44,221 bases of DNA from Nocardia carnea (GCF_029869215.1 NZ_JARWPM010000453.1:1-44221), one strand, 5' to 3'. Positions 1-8,633 are shown, numbered from the stretch's first letter. The notes: generated by a model from the letters alone, not told the origin. Numbers and translations: made by a program.

Positions 1-189
1 CACTGAACCGGGGCCCGGCCCACCCCGGACAGCTCAGGCGGGTGGGGGCGGGAAGGTAGCGGGTGCAGCCTTTAGAGGTAACCCACGGGCAATTTCAAAC
101 CCCAACCCCACCCCCCCCCCCCAAAAAAAAATGTCCCCCCCCAAACCCCCCCCCACAAACCCCCCCCCCGGGCCCGGGGTGCCCCCGGC
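1..189. other. Contig-end low-quality sequence with fold-back
   Basis: This stretch holds long C runs and an A run between about 108 and 172, unlike anything else in the window. Bases 1-28 match the reverse complement of 174-201 at 24 of 28 positions, including a perfect first 10 (CACTGAACCG). Bases 29-85 on the plus strand then resemble, with errors, what would be the continuation of the minus-strand channel gene. The simplest reading is an inverted, error-rich read end joined to the assembly. No gene should be called here. Confidence 0.75.
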
Positions 190-562
190 CACGGTTCAGT
201 GTGTCGAGAACCAGCAACCCGGCCCGCAACAGCCGCAGTGGGCGGACCGGCGGGAGCAGCACGATCAGCAGCTCGGCGAGATGGGTGCGCAGGAAATGCA
301 GGCGGCGGGTGGCGAGCACGAGGCGCACGAGATAGTCGCCCGCGAACAGGGCCCAAATGGTGATATCGGCGGCGGTGAGCCACCGATCGAGGACCGGCGA
401 GGCGGCGGTATCGAGTACCTGCCAGGCGTAGGTGCCGAGGAAGACCAGGGCGAGAACGGCCATGGGCACGTTCGTCGCCCGTTCCCAGGCGCGGCGGCGA
501 CTCTCCGGATCTGCGGTTCCGGTGGCTTCGCGGGCCGGCCCGGCCGCGCCGAATCGGGACAT
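190..562 (-). CDS. Voltage-gated ion channel (VIC superfamily), 5'-part only
   Basis: About 124 residues of an ion-transport-domain protein, probably a small potassium channel of the plasma membrane. Hydrophobic segments lie near residues 33-50 (S1), 67-85 (S2) and 93-105 (S3), followed by an arginine-spaced S4-like stretch (PPVRPLRLLRAGLLVLDTL). The ATG at 562 follows AGGAG at good spacing. The pore helix and selectivity filter are missing because the reading frame runs into the artefactual contig end near 190. The break is therefore most likely technical, not biological. Potassium selectivity cannot be judged without the pore. Confidence 0.7.
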
Positions 563-660
563 GAACACTCCTGAACGACCTGGCCGGACCTCGGCGCGGC
601 CACCGTGCTGTCCGCACGCTACCGGATCGGGGCGATGGCCGGGGCCGCTCGGAGATGCGA

Positions 661-1068
661 TTACGAGTTCGCCTGCCCGGCGGCCGCCGGAATCGGGGTG
701 CCGACGATCCATTCGTGGCCGAACGGGTCGCGTACCCGGCCCTGCCGGGCGCCGTAGGACCGATCCGCGACTTCGAACACGATCTCACCGCCGGATTCGG
801 CCATGCGCCGGGCAAGCGCGTCGGGGTCACCGGCCACCACGGTGAGGAGCAGGCCGCGGCCGCCGAGACGCAGTGGGTCGCGGTCGAATTCGTCGGCGTC
901 CTTCAGTTCGAAGACGGCGCCGCAGGGCAGGCCGAGGGCGGCGAAAACGACCCGGCCGTCCGCCTCGTCCCGCCGCCGGAGCACGGCGCCGAATACCTCG
1001 CCGTAGTACCGGATCGCCGCGTCGGCGCCCTCGACGACCAGTTTCGGGGTGATCTGCTCGATGTCCAT
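661..1068 (-). CDS. VOC (glyoxalase/bleomycin-resistance fold) family protein
   Basis: A 135-residue protein of the vicinal oxygen chelate superfamily, closest in style to the PhnB-like group. It opens with a strand-helix unit typical of the family (ITPKLVVEGADAAIRYYGEVFGA) and ends with the hallmark RDPFGHEWIVGTP segment, where the family places its last beta strand. The substrate cannot be told from sequence. The start is the ATG at 1068; the frame is open further upstream but only in low-complexity arginine-rich translation. It lies downstream of the AraC regulator on the same strand, 61 nt away, and may be cotranscribed with it. Confidence 0.8.
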   Translation of the reverse strand: MDIEQITPKLVVEGADAAIRYYGEVFGAVLRRRDEADGRVVFAALGLPCGAVFELKDADEFDRDPLRLGGRGLLLTVVAGDPDALARRMAESGGEIVFEVADRSYGARQGRVRDPFGHEWIVGTPIPAAAGQANS

Positions 1069-1129
1069 ACCGGTGAGTATGTGTCGCCGCGGAATCCGCC
1101 GGCTTGGAACTTTGTCGCCTGGTGGCGGG

Positions 1130-2062
1130 TCAGCCGACGGCGACCTTGCCGCGGAAATCGCTCGGGCGCACACCCCGGTGCCGTTTGAACGCGGCACTGA
1201 ATCCGAACGCGTCCGCGTAGCCGACGGCCTTCGCCACCTGCGCGACGGTGAGGTCACGATCGGCCAGTAGTTCCTCGGCCTCGTCCATCCGGCATTCGGT
1301 GAGGTAGGCGAGCGGGGTACGCCCCATGACCTCGGTGAAGCGTTTGGCGAACAAGGCCCGCGACACCCCGGCGACCGCGGCCAGCGAAGCCACCGTCCAG
1401 CCCGCGTCGGGGCGGCTGTGCATGGCGTCCAGCGCCGGTCCGACCACGGGGTCCGCGGGGCCGCGATACCACCCCGGGGCGGCGGTGTCCTGCCCGTCGA
1501 ACCAGTCGCGCAAGGTGCACACCAGGCCCCAGTCGAGCAGACGGTCCATCAGGGCCTGGGCCCCGGCGGGCCGGGCGGTCGCGTCGGCGGCGACACCGGC
1601 CATCCAGGCGCACACCTCGGGATCGTCGGACACCACCAGCACCGGCGGCAGCGCGCGCAGCAGCCGCTCGTGGCGGCGGCCGGAGGCGCGGTAGGCGCCG
1701 ACGATCAGCGCCGTCTCCCCGGCGGGGTCGTTGCCCCACCGCCCGCCGTCCAAACCGGCGTCGCATTCCGGTTCGCCGGTGAAGCAGGCGATCTCGTATT
1801 CCGTATGCGGCTTGCGGACCGAATCGGCGTGATCGGCGAGCAGGAACGGTTCGGTGCCGCGGACCACGGCGGTATCGCCGGCCGTGATCCGGCGCTCGAT
1901 ACCGCCGGGCAGCAGCAGCGTGCCGCCGCCGCGCAGCACGGTGATCATGGTCAGCGGCGCGCGATCGGCGAAGCGGATGGTCCACGGCGCCTCGAGTACC
2001 GCCTGGGTGAGGACGGCCCCTTCGGCCCGTATGCCATTCAGCAGCCTGCTCAGCGGATCCAC
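1130..2062 (-). CDS. AraC-family transcriptional regulator with cupin sensor
   Basis: A 310-residue regulator. Residues 1 to about 190 form a cupin-type N-terminal sensor, with glycine-rich turns (LRGGGTLLLPGG). Two helix-turn-helix motifs fill roughly 210-305 (WTVASLAAVAGVSRALFAKRF and LTVAQVAKAVGYADAFGFSAAFKRHRG), which is standard AraC architecture. The start is GTG at 2062. It is divergent from the flavoprotein gene at 2173 with a 110-bp shared intergenic region, so control of that oxidoreductase is likely (inference from arrangement). The inducer is unknown; quinones or electrophiles would fit the neighbour. Confidence 0.88.
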   Translation of the reverse strand: MDPLSRLLNGIRAEGAVLTQAVLEAPWTIRFADRAPLTMITVLRGGGTLLLPGGIERRITAGDTAVVRGTEPFLLADHADSVRKPHTEYEIACFTGEPECDAGLDGGRWGNDPAGETALIVGAYRASGRRHERLLRALPPVLVVSDDPEVCAWMAGVAADATARPAGAQALMDRLLDWGLVCTLRDWFDGQDTAAPGWYRGPADPVVGPALDAMHSRPDAGWTVASLAAVAGVSRALFAKRFTEVMGRTPLAYLTECRMDEAEELLADRDLTVAQVAKAVGYADAFGFSAAFKRHRGVRPSDFRGKVAVG

Positions 2063-2172
2063 ACCGCCAGCGTAGACGAATTCCTATCGAATGTGGATTG
2101 TCACCCATAGATCGTCCACGAAATCCGGTGTGGAATCAGATCACGCCACACAACTGAACCTTTGGAGGAACT

Positions 2173-2856
2173 GTGCAGAACACCCCGGACGCGACCACCC
2201 GCACCGCGCTGGTCGTCATCGCCCACCACCGCACCGATTCGCTGACCGCCCATATGGCCGAACTCGCCGCCCGCCGGCTGACCGCGGCCGGCTACCGGAT
2301 CGACCGGCTCGATCTGCACGCCGAGGGATTCGACCCGCGGATGACCGTCGCCGACCAACCCGACTGGAACGACCGCGAGAAGATCTACTCACCGGAGGTC
2401 GAAGCCCATATGCGGCGCATCCTCGCCGCCGACCTGATCGTCGCCGTGTTCCCGGTGTACTGGGTTCAGGTACCGGCGCTGCTCAAGGGCTGGATCGACC
2501 GCGTCTGGAACTACGGGTTCGCCTACGGCCGCAGCAAGCCACGGCTGGCCGGAAAACAGATGCTGTGGCTGGGGCTGGCCGGCGCGGCGGACGACGACGG
2601 CTACGTCGAACTGATGCAGCAATCGCTGAGCGCCCAGCTCAACGACGGACTCGCCTACTATTGCGGGCTCTCCCATTCGATGGTCGGGCTACTGCCCGGC
2701 GCGGAGGAGAAACCACAGCGTCTCGATGCCGACGGCAACCTGCTGCTCGACCCGGCCCTCACCGGCGGCGCCCGCGCGGCCCATTACGAGGCGCTGGAGC
2801 GCCGCGCACTGGGCTTCGTCGACGAACTGCTGGCGACCGCGCAGGTAGCGGCCTGA
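2173..2856 (+). CDS. NAD(P)H oxidoreductase, flavodoxin-2 fold
   Basis: A 227-residue cytoplasmic flavoprotein of the NAD(P)H:quinone oxidoreductase family (MdaB/KefF/YwrO type), expected to carry out two-electron reduction of quinones with bound FMN or FAD. Supporting features are the N-terminal beta strand and phosphate-binding loop (ALVVIAHHRTDSLTAHMA), the strand plus loop VAVFPVYWVQVPALLKGWIDRVW around residues 92-114, which is diagnostic of the family, and the later G-L-A-G flavin-contact segment. The GTG start at 2173 is fixed by GGAGG at 2164-2168. Its divergent AraC neighbour is the probable regulator. Confidence 0.9.
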   Translation: MQNTPDATTRTALVVIAHHRTDSLTAHMAELAARRLTAAGYRIDRLDLHAEGFDPRMTVADQPDWNDREKIYSPEVEAHMRRILAADLIVAVFPVYWVQVPALLKGWIDRVWNYGFAYGRSKPRLAGKQMLWLGLAGAADDDGYVELMQQSLSAQLNDGLAYYCGLSHSMVGLLPGAEEKPQRLDADGNLLLDPALTGGARAAHYEALERRALGFVDELLATAQVAA

Positions 2857-3000
2857 GAGCGGCCGACGGGCCCGTGTTTCAGGGCTCCCCCCGATCGCCC
2901 GCGCCGTAACGGTTGTCACAAATGCCACGGAAATAGGCGTGCGCTCCCTGTGGTTGAACATCCCTGTCGGCGTCCGAACAGCCCCGGGCCGCACCCCTTA

Positions 3001-3155
3001 GTCGCTACGAGCGACCACTCGCCGAGAGGCGCTTGTGGGACGTCGACCCCCAACGGACGCCGCCGAGCCCAGCCGCTCGGCGGCGTTTCGCATATCCGGC
3101 TCCACCGGCGGATGCGACACCCCGCACTTCCGACTCCGGCGCCGGAAGTGCGGGG
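3001..3155. other. Hairpin-dense intergenic block (possible structured RNA)
   Basis: Inside the 522-bp gap between the flavoprotein and sulP, five stem-loops follow one another. They are 3001-3006/3010-3015 (6 bp, 3-nt loop), 3020-3023/3028-3031 (4 bp closing a GAGA tetraloop), 3059-3067/3076-3084 (9 bp, then GTTTCG), 3089-3098/3109-3116 (8 bp with a 2-nt bulge) and 3120-3132/3143-3155 (13 perfect bp). The third could end transcription of the flavoprotein gene. The whole run could be a small RNA or tandem terminators. It lies upstream of the predicted sulP promoter, so it is probably not the sulP leader. I recognise no known RNA family. Confidence 0.4.
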
Positions 3156-3196
3156 TCACCGCGAATGAGGGGTAGCCCACTTTCCCGCCGCCGAGC

Positions 3197-3227
3197 TTGC
3201 GACCCTACCCTCCCGTAAGGGTAGAGT
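3197..3227 (+). promoter_or_regulatory. MerR-type promoter/operator for sulP-merR
   Basis: A -35-like TTGCGA (3197-3202) and -10-like TAGAGT (3222-3227) are separated by 19 bp, the over-long spacing typical of MerR-activated promoters. The spacer holds a dyad with 7-bp perfect arms, CTACCCT (3205-3211) and AGGGTAG (3218-3224), around a 6-nt centre. A merR gene is the last gene of the operon, so autoregulated activation is the natural reading. The predicted leader to the sulP start is about 145 nt. Confidence 0.65.
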
Positions 3228-3378
3228 TCGGTTCGCCGAGTGGTTGCCGATCATCGATGCCCGGCAGCACGGCCGATTCCGGCCCACAGTCCTATCCACT
3301 CGGCCCCTTCCGACAGATTCCGCGCGGCGACATTGTTCGCCCGCGTTCGCGTGCGTCCAGTGAACGGAGTCAGCGACA

Positions 3379-4884
3379 GTGCCGACGACACAACGGTCCG
3401 ACAGTCCCGTCACCTCGGTGGCGGCGGCTCTGCGCAGCCCGAAGCGGTTGCGGACAGAGGTTCTCGCGGGCCTCGTCGTCGCCTTGGCGCTGATCCCGGA
3501 GGCGATCTCGTTCTCGATCATCGCGGGTGTGGACCCGCGGGTCGGTTTGTTCGCCTCGTTCACCATGGCGGTCACCATCGCGATCACCGGCGGCCGGCCC
3601 GCCATGATCTCGGCGGCGACCGGTGCGGTCGCGTTGGTCGTCGCGCCGGTGGTGCGGGACCACGGACTCGATTATCTGATCGCGACGGTGATCCTCGGCG
3701 GTGTCATCCAGGTCGCGCTCAGTGTCGCGGGCGTGGCGAAGCTTATGCGGTTCATCCCGCGCAGCGTGATGGTCGGGTTCGTGAACTCGCTGGCCATCCT
3801 GATCTTCCTCGCGCAGCTACCGCATCTGTTCGGTGTGCCGTGGCTGGTGTATCCGATGATCGCGGTGGGCCTGGCGATCATCGTGGGCCTGCCGAAACTC
3901 ACCACCGCCGTCCCGGCACCGCTGGTCGCGATCGTGGTGCTCACCACGGTCACGCTGGTGTTCGCACTGCACGTGCCGAATGTCGGCGACGAAGGCGAAC
4001 TGCCGTCGAGCCTGCCGATCCCGCTGCTGCCCGACGTACCGCTCACGCTGGAAACCCTGCGGATCATCGCGCCCTATGCGCTGGCGATGGCGCTGGTGGG
4101 CCTGCTGGAATCGCTGCTGACGGCCAAGCTGGTCGACGACATCACCGATACCCACTCCGACAAGACCCGCGAGGGCTGGGGGCAGGGCATCGCCAATATC
4201 GTCACCGGCTTCTTCGGCGGTATGGGCGGTTGCGCGATGATCGGCCAGACCATGATCAATGTGAAGGTCTCCGGTGCGCGCACCCGGATCTCGACGTTCC
4301 TGGCCGGGGCGTTCCTGCTGATCCTGGTGGTCGGCCTGGGCGGGCTGGTCGCACAGATCCCGATGGCGGCACTGGTCGCGGTGATGATCATGGTGTCGGT
4401 GGGCACCATGGACTGGCATTCCCTCGCCCCCGCGACGCTGCGGCGGATGCCCCTCGCGGAGACCACGGTGATGCTGGTGACGGTGGGGGTCACCGTCGCC
4501 ACCCACAATCTCGCCTACGGGGTGATCGCCGGAGTACTCACCGCGATGGTGGCGTTCGCGCACCGGGTCGCACATTTCACCGAGGTCCACCCCGACCCGG
4601 ACGCCGCGGAGAGCACCGATACCCGCGTCTACAAGGTGCGCGGCGAACTGTTCTTCGCATCCAGCAACGATCTGGTCTACCAATTCGACTACGCGGGCGA
4701 CCCGCGCAATATCGTCATCGATATGTCCGAGACCCATATCTGGGACGCCTCCACCGTCGCCGCCCTCGACGCCATCACCACCAAATACGCGGCCAAAGGC
4801 AAGCGCGTGGAAATCCGCGGACTGAACGAGGCCTCGGTTGCCCGGCATCGACGTCTGTCCGGCCATCTGGCCGCCGCCCACTGA
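3379..4884 (+). CDS. SulP-family inorganic anion transporter with STAS domain
   Basis: A 501-residue integral membrane protein of the SLC26/SulP family, expected to move sulfate, bicarbonate or a related anion across the plasma membrane. Residues about 28-410 are a chain of hydrophobic segments beginning with the family signature (GLVVALALIPEAISFSIIAGVDPRVGLFASF). Residues about 415-490 form a cytoplasmic STAS domain (YKVRGELFFAS, then IVIDMSETHIWDASTVAALDAI). The GTG at 3379 has GGAG about 9 nt upstream. It is translationally close to merR (1-nt gap) and driven by the MerR-type promoter at 3197. No carbonic anhydrase gene is adjacent, so the substrate is open. Confidence 0.92.
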   Translation: MPTTQRSDSPVTSVAAALRSPKRLRTEVLAGLVVALALIPEAISFSIIAGVDPRVGLFASFTMAVTIAITGGRPAMISAATGAVALVVAPVVRDHGLDYLIATVILGGVIQVALSVAGVAKLMRFIPRSVMVGFVNSLAILIFLAQLPHLFGVPWLVYPMIAVGLAIIVGLPKLTTAVPAPLVAIVVLTTVTLVFALHVPNVGDEGELPSSLPIPLLPDVPLTLETLRIIAPYALAMALVGLLESLLTAKLVDDITDTHSDKTREGWGQGIANIVTGFFGGMGGCAMIGQTMINVKVSGARTRISTFLAGAFLLILVVGLGGLVAQIPMAALVAVMIMVSVGTMDWHSLAPATLRRMPLAETTVMLVTVGVTVATHNLAYGVIAGVLTAMVAFAHRVAHFTEVHPDPDAAESTDTRVYKVRGELFFASSNDLVYQFDYAGDPRNIVIDMSETHIWDASTVAALDAITTKYAAKGKRVEIRGLNEASVARHRRLSGHLAAAH

Positions 4885-4885
4885 G

Positions 4886-5332
4886 ATGAGCGACGGATAC
4901 CTGCAGATCGGGCAGGTCGCGGAACGAACCGAGCTCTCGCTCAAAACCATCCGCCACTACGACGAGGTGGGGCTGGTGCAACCGTCCGCGCGCTCGAGCG
5001 GCGGGTTCCGGCTCTACACCGCGGCGGATATCGAGCGGTTACTGGTGATCCGGCGGATGAAACCACTCGGCTTCACGCTCGACGAGATGAAACGGCTGCT
5101 GGACAGCCTCGACGCGCTCGGCGATACCCGTGCTACCGGTGATCGCCGTGCCGCGGCGGCGGCCGAACTGCTGGCCTTCCAGGAGAAGGCGCGGGAGAGC
5201 GCCGAGCGGTTACGCAAACAACTCGCCTACGCGCAGGAGTTCACCGAATTGCTCGCCGATCGAGTGGGTCCGCCGCAATGCACGGAGGATCCGGCCGCCC
5301 CCGCCGGCGAGGACGGCGCCCTCACGCCTTAG
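4886..5332 (+). CDS. MerR-family transcriptional regulator
   Basis: A 148-residue MerR-type regulator. The N-terminal winged helix is clear (LQIGQVAERTELSLKTIRHYDEVGLVQPSARSSGGFRLY, residues 6-44), followed by the DNA-binding wing and a long coiled-coil dimerisation helix (about 95-130). The C-terminal tail has a single cysteine (PPQCTEDP), so a classical two-cysteine metal site is not evident and the signal may be another ligand. The ATG at 4886 follows the sulP stop by one base. It probably binds the dyad at 3205-3224 upstream of sulP. The end is only 4 nt from the convergent tetR end. Confidence 0.9.
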   Translation: MSDGYLQIGQVAERTELSLKTIRHYDEVGLVQPSARSSGGFRLYTAADIERLLVIRRMKPLGFTLDEMKRLLDSLDALGDTRATGDRRAAAAAELLAFQEKARESAERLRKQLAYAQEFTELLADRVGPPQCTEDPAAPAGEDGALTP

Positions 5333-5336
5333 CGCG

Positions 5337-6038
5337 TCACGGGCCCTCGGCACGCTCCGCGGCCCGCGCTATCCGCGCTTCGATACCCGCGACGACGGTG
5401 TCGGCGACCAGCCGCGCGTGCCGGCGCACCGCGGACTTCCCGAGCGGGTCCGACGGGGACATCCGGGTCGCCAGCGGTAGCGCGGCGAAGGCCGCCGTGC
5501 CGCCGTGGGCGATGAGGAAATGCAAGGAGCGCAGATCCTCGCGGGACAGGATGCGGCGCTGTAACAGCGGTTTCAGGGGTTCGGCGAGCAGTACCGACAT
5601 CGGCTGGATGTGCCGGTCGTAGAGATAGGTCAGGCGGGGGCTCTCGATCGCGGCTTCCATGCTGATCAACCGCACCACATCGGGGTACTCGGCCTGGAGT
5701 TCGAGGAAGCGGACGATACCTTGCCGGAACTCCTCGAGCGGGGACAGATCGGTGCGCCCGGGCCGGATCTTCAGCAGGGTGACCGCATTGTCGAAGATCC
5801 AGTCCGCCACCGCGTACCAGAGCGCCTCCTTCGACCCGAACCGCTGATGGATCAGATTGTGGCTCACGCCCAGTTCCCGGTTCACGGCGGCGACCGAGGC
5901 ACCGGCGAACCCGTCCCGCGCGAACACTCGCAATGCCGCCGCCAGGATCTCGTCCACGGAGGCGGGGGCCTCGCCCGCCGGGGGCCTCCCCCGTCCCTTG
6001 CGCGTCCCCCGCGGTTCCGGCGCGACCACAGCATCCAT
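5337..6038 (-). CDS. TetR-family transcriptional regulator
   Basis: A 233-residue TetR repressor with a basic, proline-rich N-terminal extension of about 25 residues before the HTH domain (EILAAALRVFARDGFAGASVAAVNRELGVSHNLIHQRFGSKEALW, about 30-75). The rest is an alpha-helical ligand-binding domain. The divergent neighbour is the homogentisate-dioxygenase-like gene at 6179; the 140-bp gap contains a 16-bp dyad, so control of that gene, and perhaps the hydrolase after it, is likely. A consensus TATAAT lies 6 nt before the ATG, suggesting a leaderless transcript. Confidence 0.9.
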   Translation of the reverse strand: MDAVVAPEPRGTRKGRGRPPAGEAPASVDEILAAALRVFARDGFAGASVAAVNRELGVSHNLIHQRFGSKEALWYAVADWIFDNAVTLLKIRPGRTDLSPLEEFRQGIVRFLELQAEYPDVVRLISMEAAIESPRLTYLYDRHIQPMSVLLAEPLKPLLQRRILSREDLRSLHFLIAHGGTAAFAALPLATRMSPSDPLGKSAVRRHARLVADTVVAGIEARIARAAERAEGP

Positions 6039-6044
6039 GGCCCG

Positions 6045-6065
6045 ATTATATTGACTCCGATCAAT
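6045..6065. promoter_or_regulatory. Leaderless tetR promoter (-10) and ATTGA-N6-TCAAT dyad
   Basis: On the minus strand, 6050-6045 reads TATAAT and is followed by six bases and then the tetR ATG at 6038, the geometry of a leaderless actinobacterial promoter. Overlapping it is the dyad ATTGA (6050-6054)-CTCCGA-TCAAT (6061-6065). A repressor bound there would cover the tetR -10 and sit upstream of the divergent dioxygenase gene. On the plus strand TTGACT at 6051-6056 could be a -35 element, but I see no convincing -10 for it. Confidence 0.55.
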
Positions 6066-6178
6066 TTATCTGCGACTGTGAGCCCAGCCACTTCGTTCCG
6101 CGATGCGACGGATCCCGGGCGGCCCGCGCTGCCCGCACCGACCTCCGGCGGAGCGCCCGACGAGGACTGGATACTGCG

Positions 6179-7273
6179 ATGGAATCCTTTGTGCACCTGC
6201 GGAAAGGCATTACTCCCGACCGGCTGCACGCCGATCTCGACGGCCTCAAGGACGATGAACTGGGTCGCGGCGGTTTCACCGGGCGCACCGCACAGCTGTA
6301 TCGGCGCAACGATCCGGTGAACTACACCGCGACCGGCCCGCTCGCCCCGGTGGATGTGCTCGCCGACGCACTGAAACCCACCGACTCCACCGCTGCCGCC
6401 GGTTCCCCGCTGCTGCTGTTCTCCAACGCCGACTGCCGGATCTCGCTGAGCCGGCGTGCCCAGGAGATGCCGTTCTTCGTCCGTCACGTCGACGGCGACC
6501 TGCTGTCGTTCGTGCACAAGGGTTCCGGACTACTGGAGACCGAATTCGGGCCCCTTCGTTACCGCGAAGGAGACTGGGTATATGTGCCGAAGGCGTGCAC
6601 GTTCCGGCAGGCGCCCGAGAGCGAGACGACCCTGTTCATGGTCGAGGCGACCGAGGAGTTCCGCGTTCCGCCCGCGGGGCCACTGGGCCGCCATTTCCCG
6701 TTCGACCCGAATCGGATGACGATCCCCGAGCCCGCCGCCATGGACGACGACGGGCGCGAGGCATACGAGGTGCGGCTGGTCCATGAGGGTGGCCCGTCCT
6801 CGCTGTTCTACTCGCATCACCCGCTGGACGTGGTGGGCTGGCAGGGCGACAACTTCCCGTTCACCTTCAATATCGCCGACTACAACGTGATCCTCTCCGA
6901 TACGGTGCACCTGCCCGCCACCGTGCACCTGTTCATGCAGGCCACGGGCGTCTACGTGATGAACTTCCTGCCGAAGCGCGCCGAATCGGCGCCGGGCACC
7001 GAAACCATCCCCTGGTATCACCGCAATGCCGACTACGACGAGATCGCGTTCTTCCACGGCGGTGATATGTACGGCGTGCCGATGCCACCGGGCCTGATCT
7101 CGCACGCCCCGCAGGGCGTGCACCACGGCGCCCCGGAGAAGATGCGGGAGCGGGCGCGGCGTAAGCGGGAGGAGATCAGCCGGATCGGCTGGACCACCAT
7201 CGCCGTCGACACCCGCCGCCGGCTCGTCCCCTCCCCCGAGGTGCTGGCGAACAACCTCGGCACCCACTACTGA
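6179..7273 (+). CDS. Homogentisate 1,2-dioxygenase-like ring-cleavage enzyme
   Basis: A 364-residue bicupin-type protein related to homogentisate 1,2-dioxygenase, an Fe(II) enzyme that opens the ring of homogentisate or a related hydroquinone/gentisate-like substrate. Visible family features are the N-terminal cupin strands (FVRHVDGDLLSFVHKGSG; YREGDWVYVPKAC) and the C-terminal metal-site region (WYHRNADYDEIAFFHGG and ISHAPQGVHHGA), rich in His and Glu. It is shorter than the usual ~430-residue enzyme. I chose the ATG at 6179 because upstream codons are low-complexity and overlap tetR. The next gene, a hydrolase 106 nt on, and the divergent TetR suggest an inducible catabolic unit. No fumarylacetoacetase or maleylacetoacetate isomerase is nearby, so the exact substrate is uncertain. 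Confidence 0.75.
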   Translation: MESFVHLRKGITPDRLHADLDGLKDDELGRGGFTGRTAQLYRRNDPVNYTATGPLAPVDVLADALKPTDSTAAAGSPLLLFSNADCRISLSRRAQEMPFFVRHVDGDLLSFVHKGSGLLETEFGPLRYREGDWVYVPKACTFRQAPESETTLFMVEATEEFRVPPAGPLGRHFPFDPNRMTIPEPAAMDDDGREAYEVRLVHEGGPSSLFYSHHPLDVVGWQGDNFPFTFNIADYNVILSDTVHLPATVHLFMQATGVYVMNFLPKRAESAPGTETIPWYHRNADYDEIAFFHGGDMYGVPMPPGLISHAPQGVHHGAPEKMRERARRKREEISRIGWTTIAVDTRRRLVPSPEVLANNLGTHY

Positions 7274-7379
7274 TCACCCACCGGCATCCACGACCCGCTC
7301 CCGGCGACAGGCCGGCCGGGCCGATACGGCATGCCCCGAGCCGGCTCCCAATCTTCCGAAAGACCGAGGCAGGCAAGCA

Positions 7380-8555
7380 ATGTCGCACCATGTCGAACGC
7401 ATCCCGTATGTCATCGCCTACGCGAACACGTCCGGCACCCGGGACGCCTACGGGGGTCTCACCGAGATGGTCGCGCTCGATTCGATACTGGTGAAACCGG
7501 CCGATCTGGAGTCGGAAACGGTGCTGGTGCTCATGCACCCCGTCTCCAGCGGCACCTACCTGCCCATCGTCACCGCGCTCGCCAAGGCCGGGCACCACAT
7601 CATCGTGTGCAACAGCCGTTACCGGGGCGCCGACGCCGCGCTGCTCATGGAAAAAGTGGTACAGGACCTCGGTGAATGTATCCGCGACGCGAAGAAACGC
7701 CTCGGCTACCGGAAGGTGGTACTGGCGGGCTGGAGCGGTGGCGGCTCCCTGTCGGTGTACTACCAGCAGCAGGCCCAGCATCCGACCGTGACCGCGAGCC
7801 CGTCCGGCGACGGACCCGACCTCACCGAACTCGACCTGCCGCCCGTCGACGCGATCCTGCTGATGGCCGCCCATATCAGCCGCCACCACACGCTCACCGA
7901 ATGCCTCGACCCGTCGATCCTCGACGAATCCGATCCGAGCCGCCGTGATCCGGAACTCGACCTCTACCACCCGGACAACCCCAACCAGCCGCCCTACAGT
8001 CCCGAATTCGTGTCCCGCTACCGGCAGGCGCAGCTCGACCGGAACCGGCGGATCACCGCCTGGGTCAAGGAGAAACTGGCCGCCATTCAGGCCTCCGGCC
8101 GACCGCAGGACGAATTCTGTTTCGTCGTACACGGCACCATGGCCGACCCCACCGTGCTCGATCCGGCCCTGGATCCCAACGACCGCGAACCCGGCGAGTC
8201 CTATCTCGGTGAGCCGCAGGAGGTGAACATGGGCGCGTTCGGCCTGGCCCGGTTCACCACTCTGCGCAGCTGGCTGTCGCAGTGGAGTATCGACGACGCC
8301 CGCGGCGACGCGGTGGCCTGCGGCCCGGATATCGCGGTGCCCACGCTGGTGCTCTACAACGCAGCTGACAATGTCTGCACGCCCTCGCACGCCCACCGCA
8401 TCTACGCGGCGCTGGGCTGCGCGGACAAGGAACTGCACGAGATCCCCGGCGCCAACCACTACTACCTGGGCCCGGATCAGCGCGAACCGCTCGCGAAAGC
8501 CATCGTCACGGTCGACGACTGGCTGCGGGCCCGCGGGCTCGGCCCGGCGGATTGA
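7380..8555 (+). CDS. Alpha/beta hydrolase
   Basis: A 391-residue alpha/beta-hydrolase-fold enzyme. The nucleophile elbow is GWSGGG (around residue 118), the late acid region is VLYNAADNVCTP, and the catalytic histidine is probably in GANHYY near residue 360. No signal peptide is seen, so it should be cytoplasmic. The start ATG at 7380 follows a weak purine-rich site. It lies downstream of the ring-cleavage dioxygenase on the same strand. A role in hydrolysing a ring-cleavage product or the ester that feeds the pathway is an inference from position only. Confidence 0.8.
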   Translation: MSHHVERIPYVIAYANTSGTRDAYGGLTEMVALDSILVKPADLESETVLVLMHPVSSGTYLPIVTALAKAGHHIIVCNSRYRGADAALLMEKVVQDLGECIRDAKKRLGYRKVVLAGWSGGGSLSVYYQQQAQHPTVTASPSGDGPDLTELDLPPVDAILLMAAHISRHHTLTECLDPSILDESDPSRRDPELDLYHPDNPNQPPYSPEFVSRYRQAQLDRNRRITAWVKEKLAAIQASGRPQDEFCFVVHGTMADPTVLDPALDPNDREPGESYLGEPQEVNMGAFGLARFTTLRSWLSQWSIDDARGDAVACGPDIAVPTLVLYNAADNVCTPSHAHRIYAALGCADKELHEIPGANHYYLGPDQREPLAKAIVTVDDWLRARGLGPAD

Positions 8556-8601
8556 ACCGGCCGACCGGCCCGCAGCAGGGGGCCGGCGGTGACAATGCCC
8601 C

Positions 8602-8633
8602 CTACGGCTCGGCGAGGCGAGCGCTCGCCGTAG
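8602..8633. terminator. Stem-loop between convergent genes
   Basis: CTACGGC (8602-8608) pairs with GCCGTAG (8627-8633) in the 114-bp gap between the plus-strand hydrolase and the minus-strand acidic-protein gene. There is no T tract, so it would be a factor-assisted or GC-type terminator if it works at all. Confidence 0.35.

Noticed and set aside
72..830. Long minus-strand frame of 252 codons over the channel/VOC region
   Set aside because: Arginine/proline-rich low-complexity translation; antisense or out-of-frame shadow of the channel gene and artefact.
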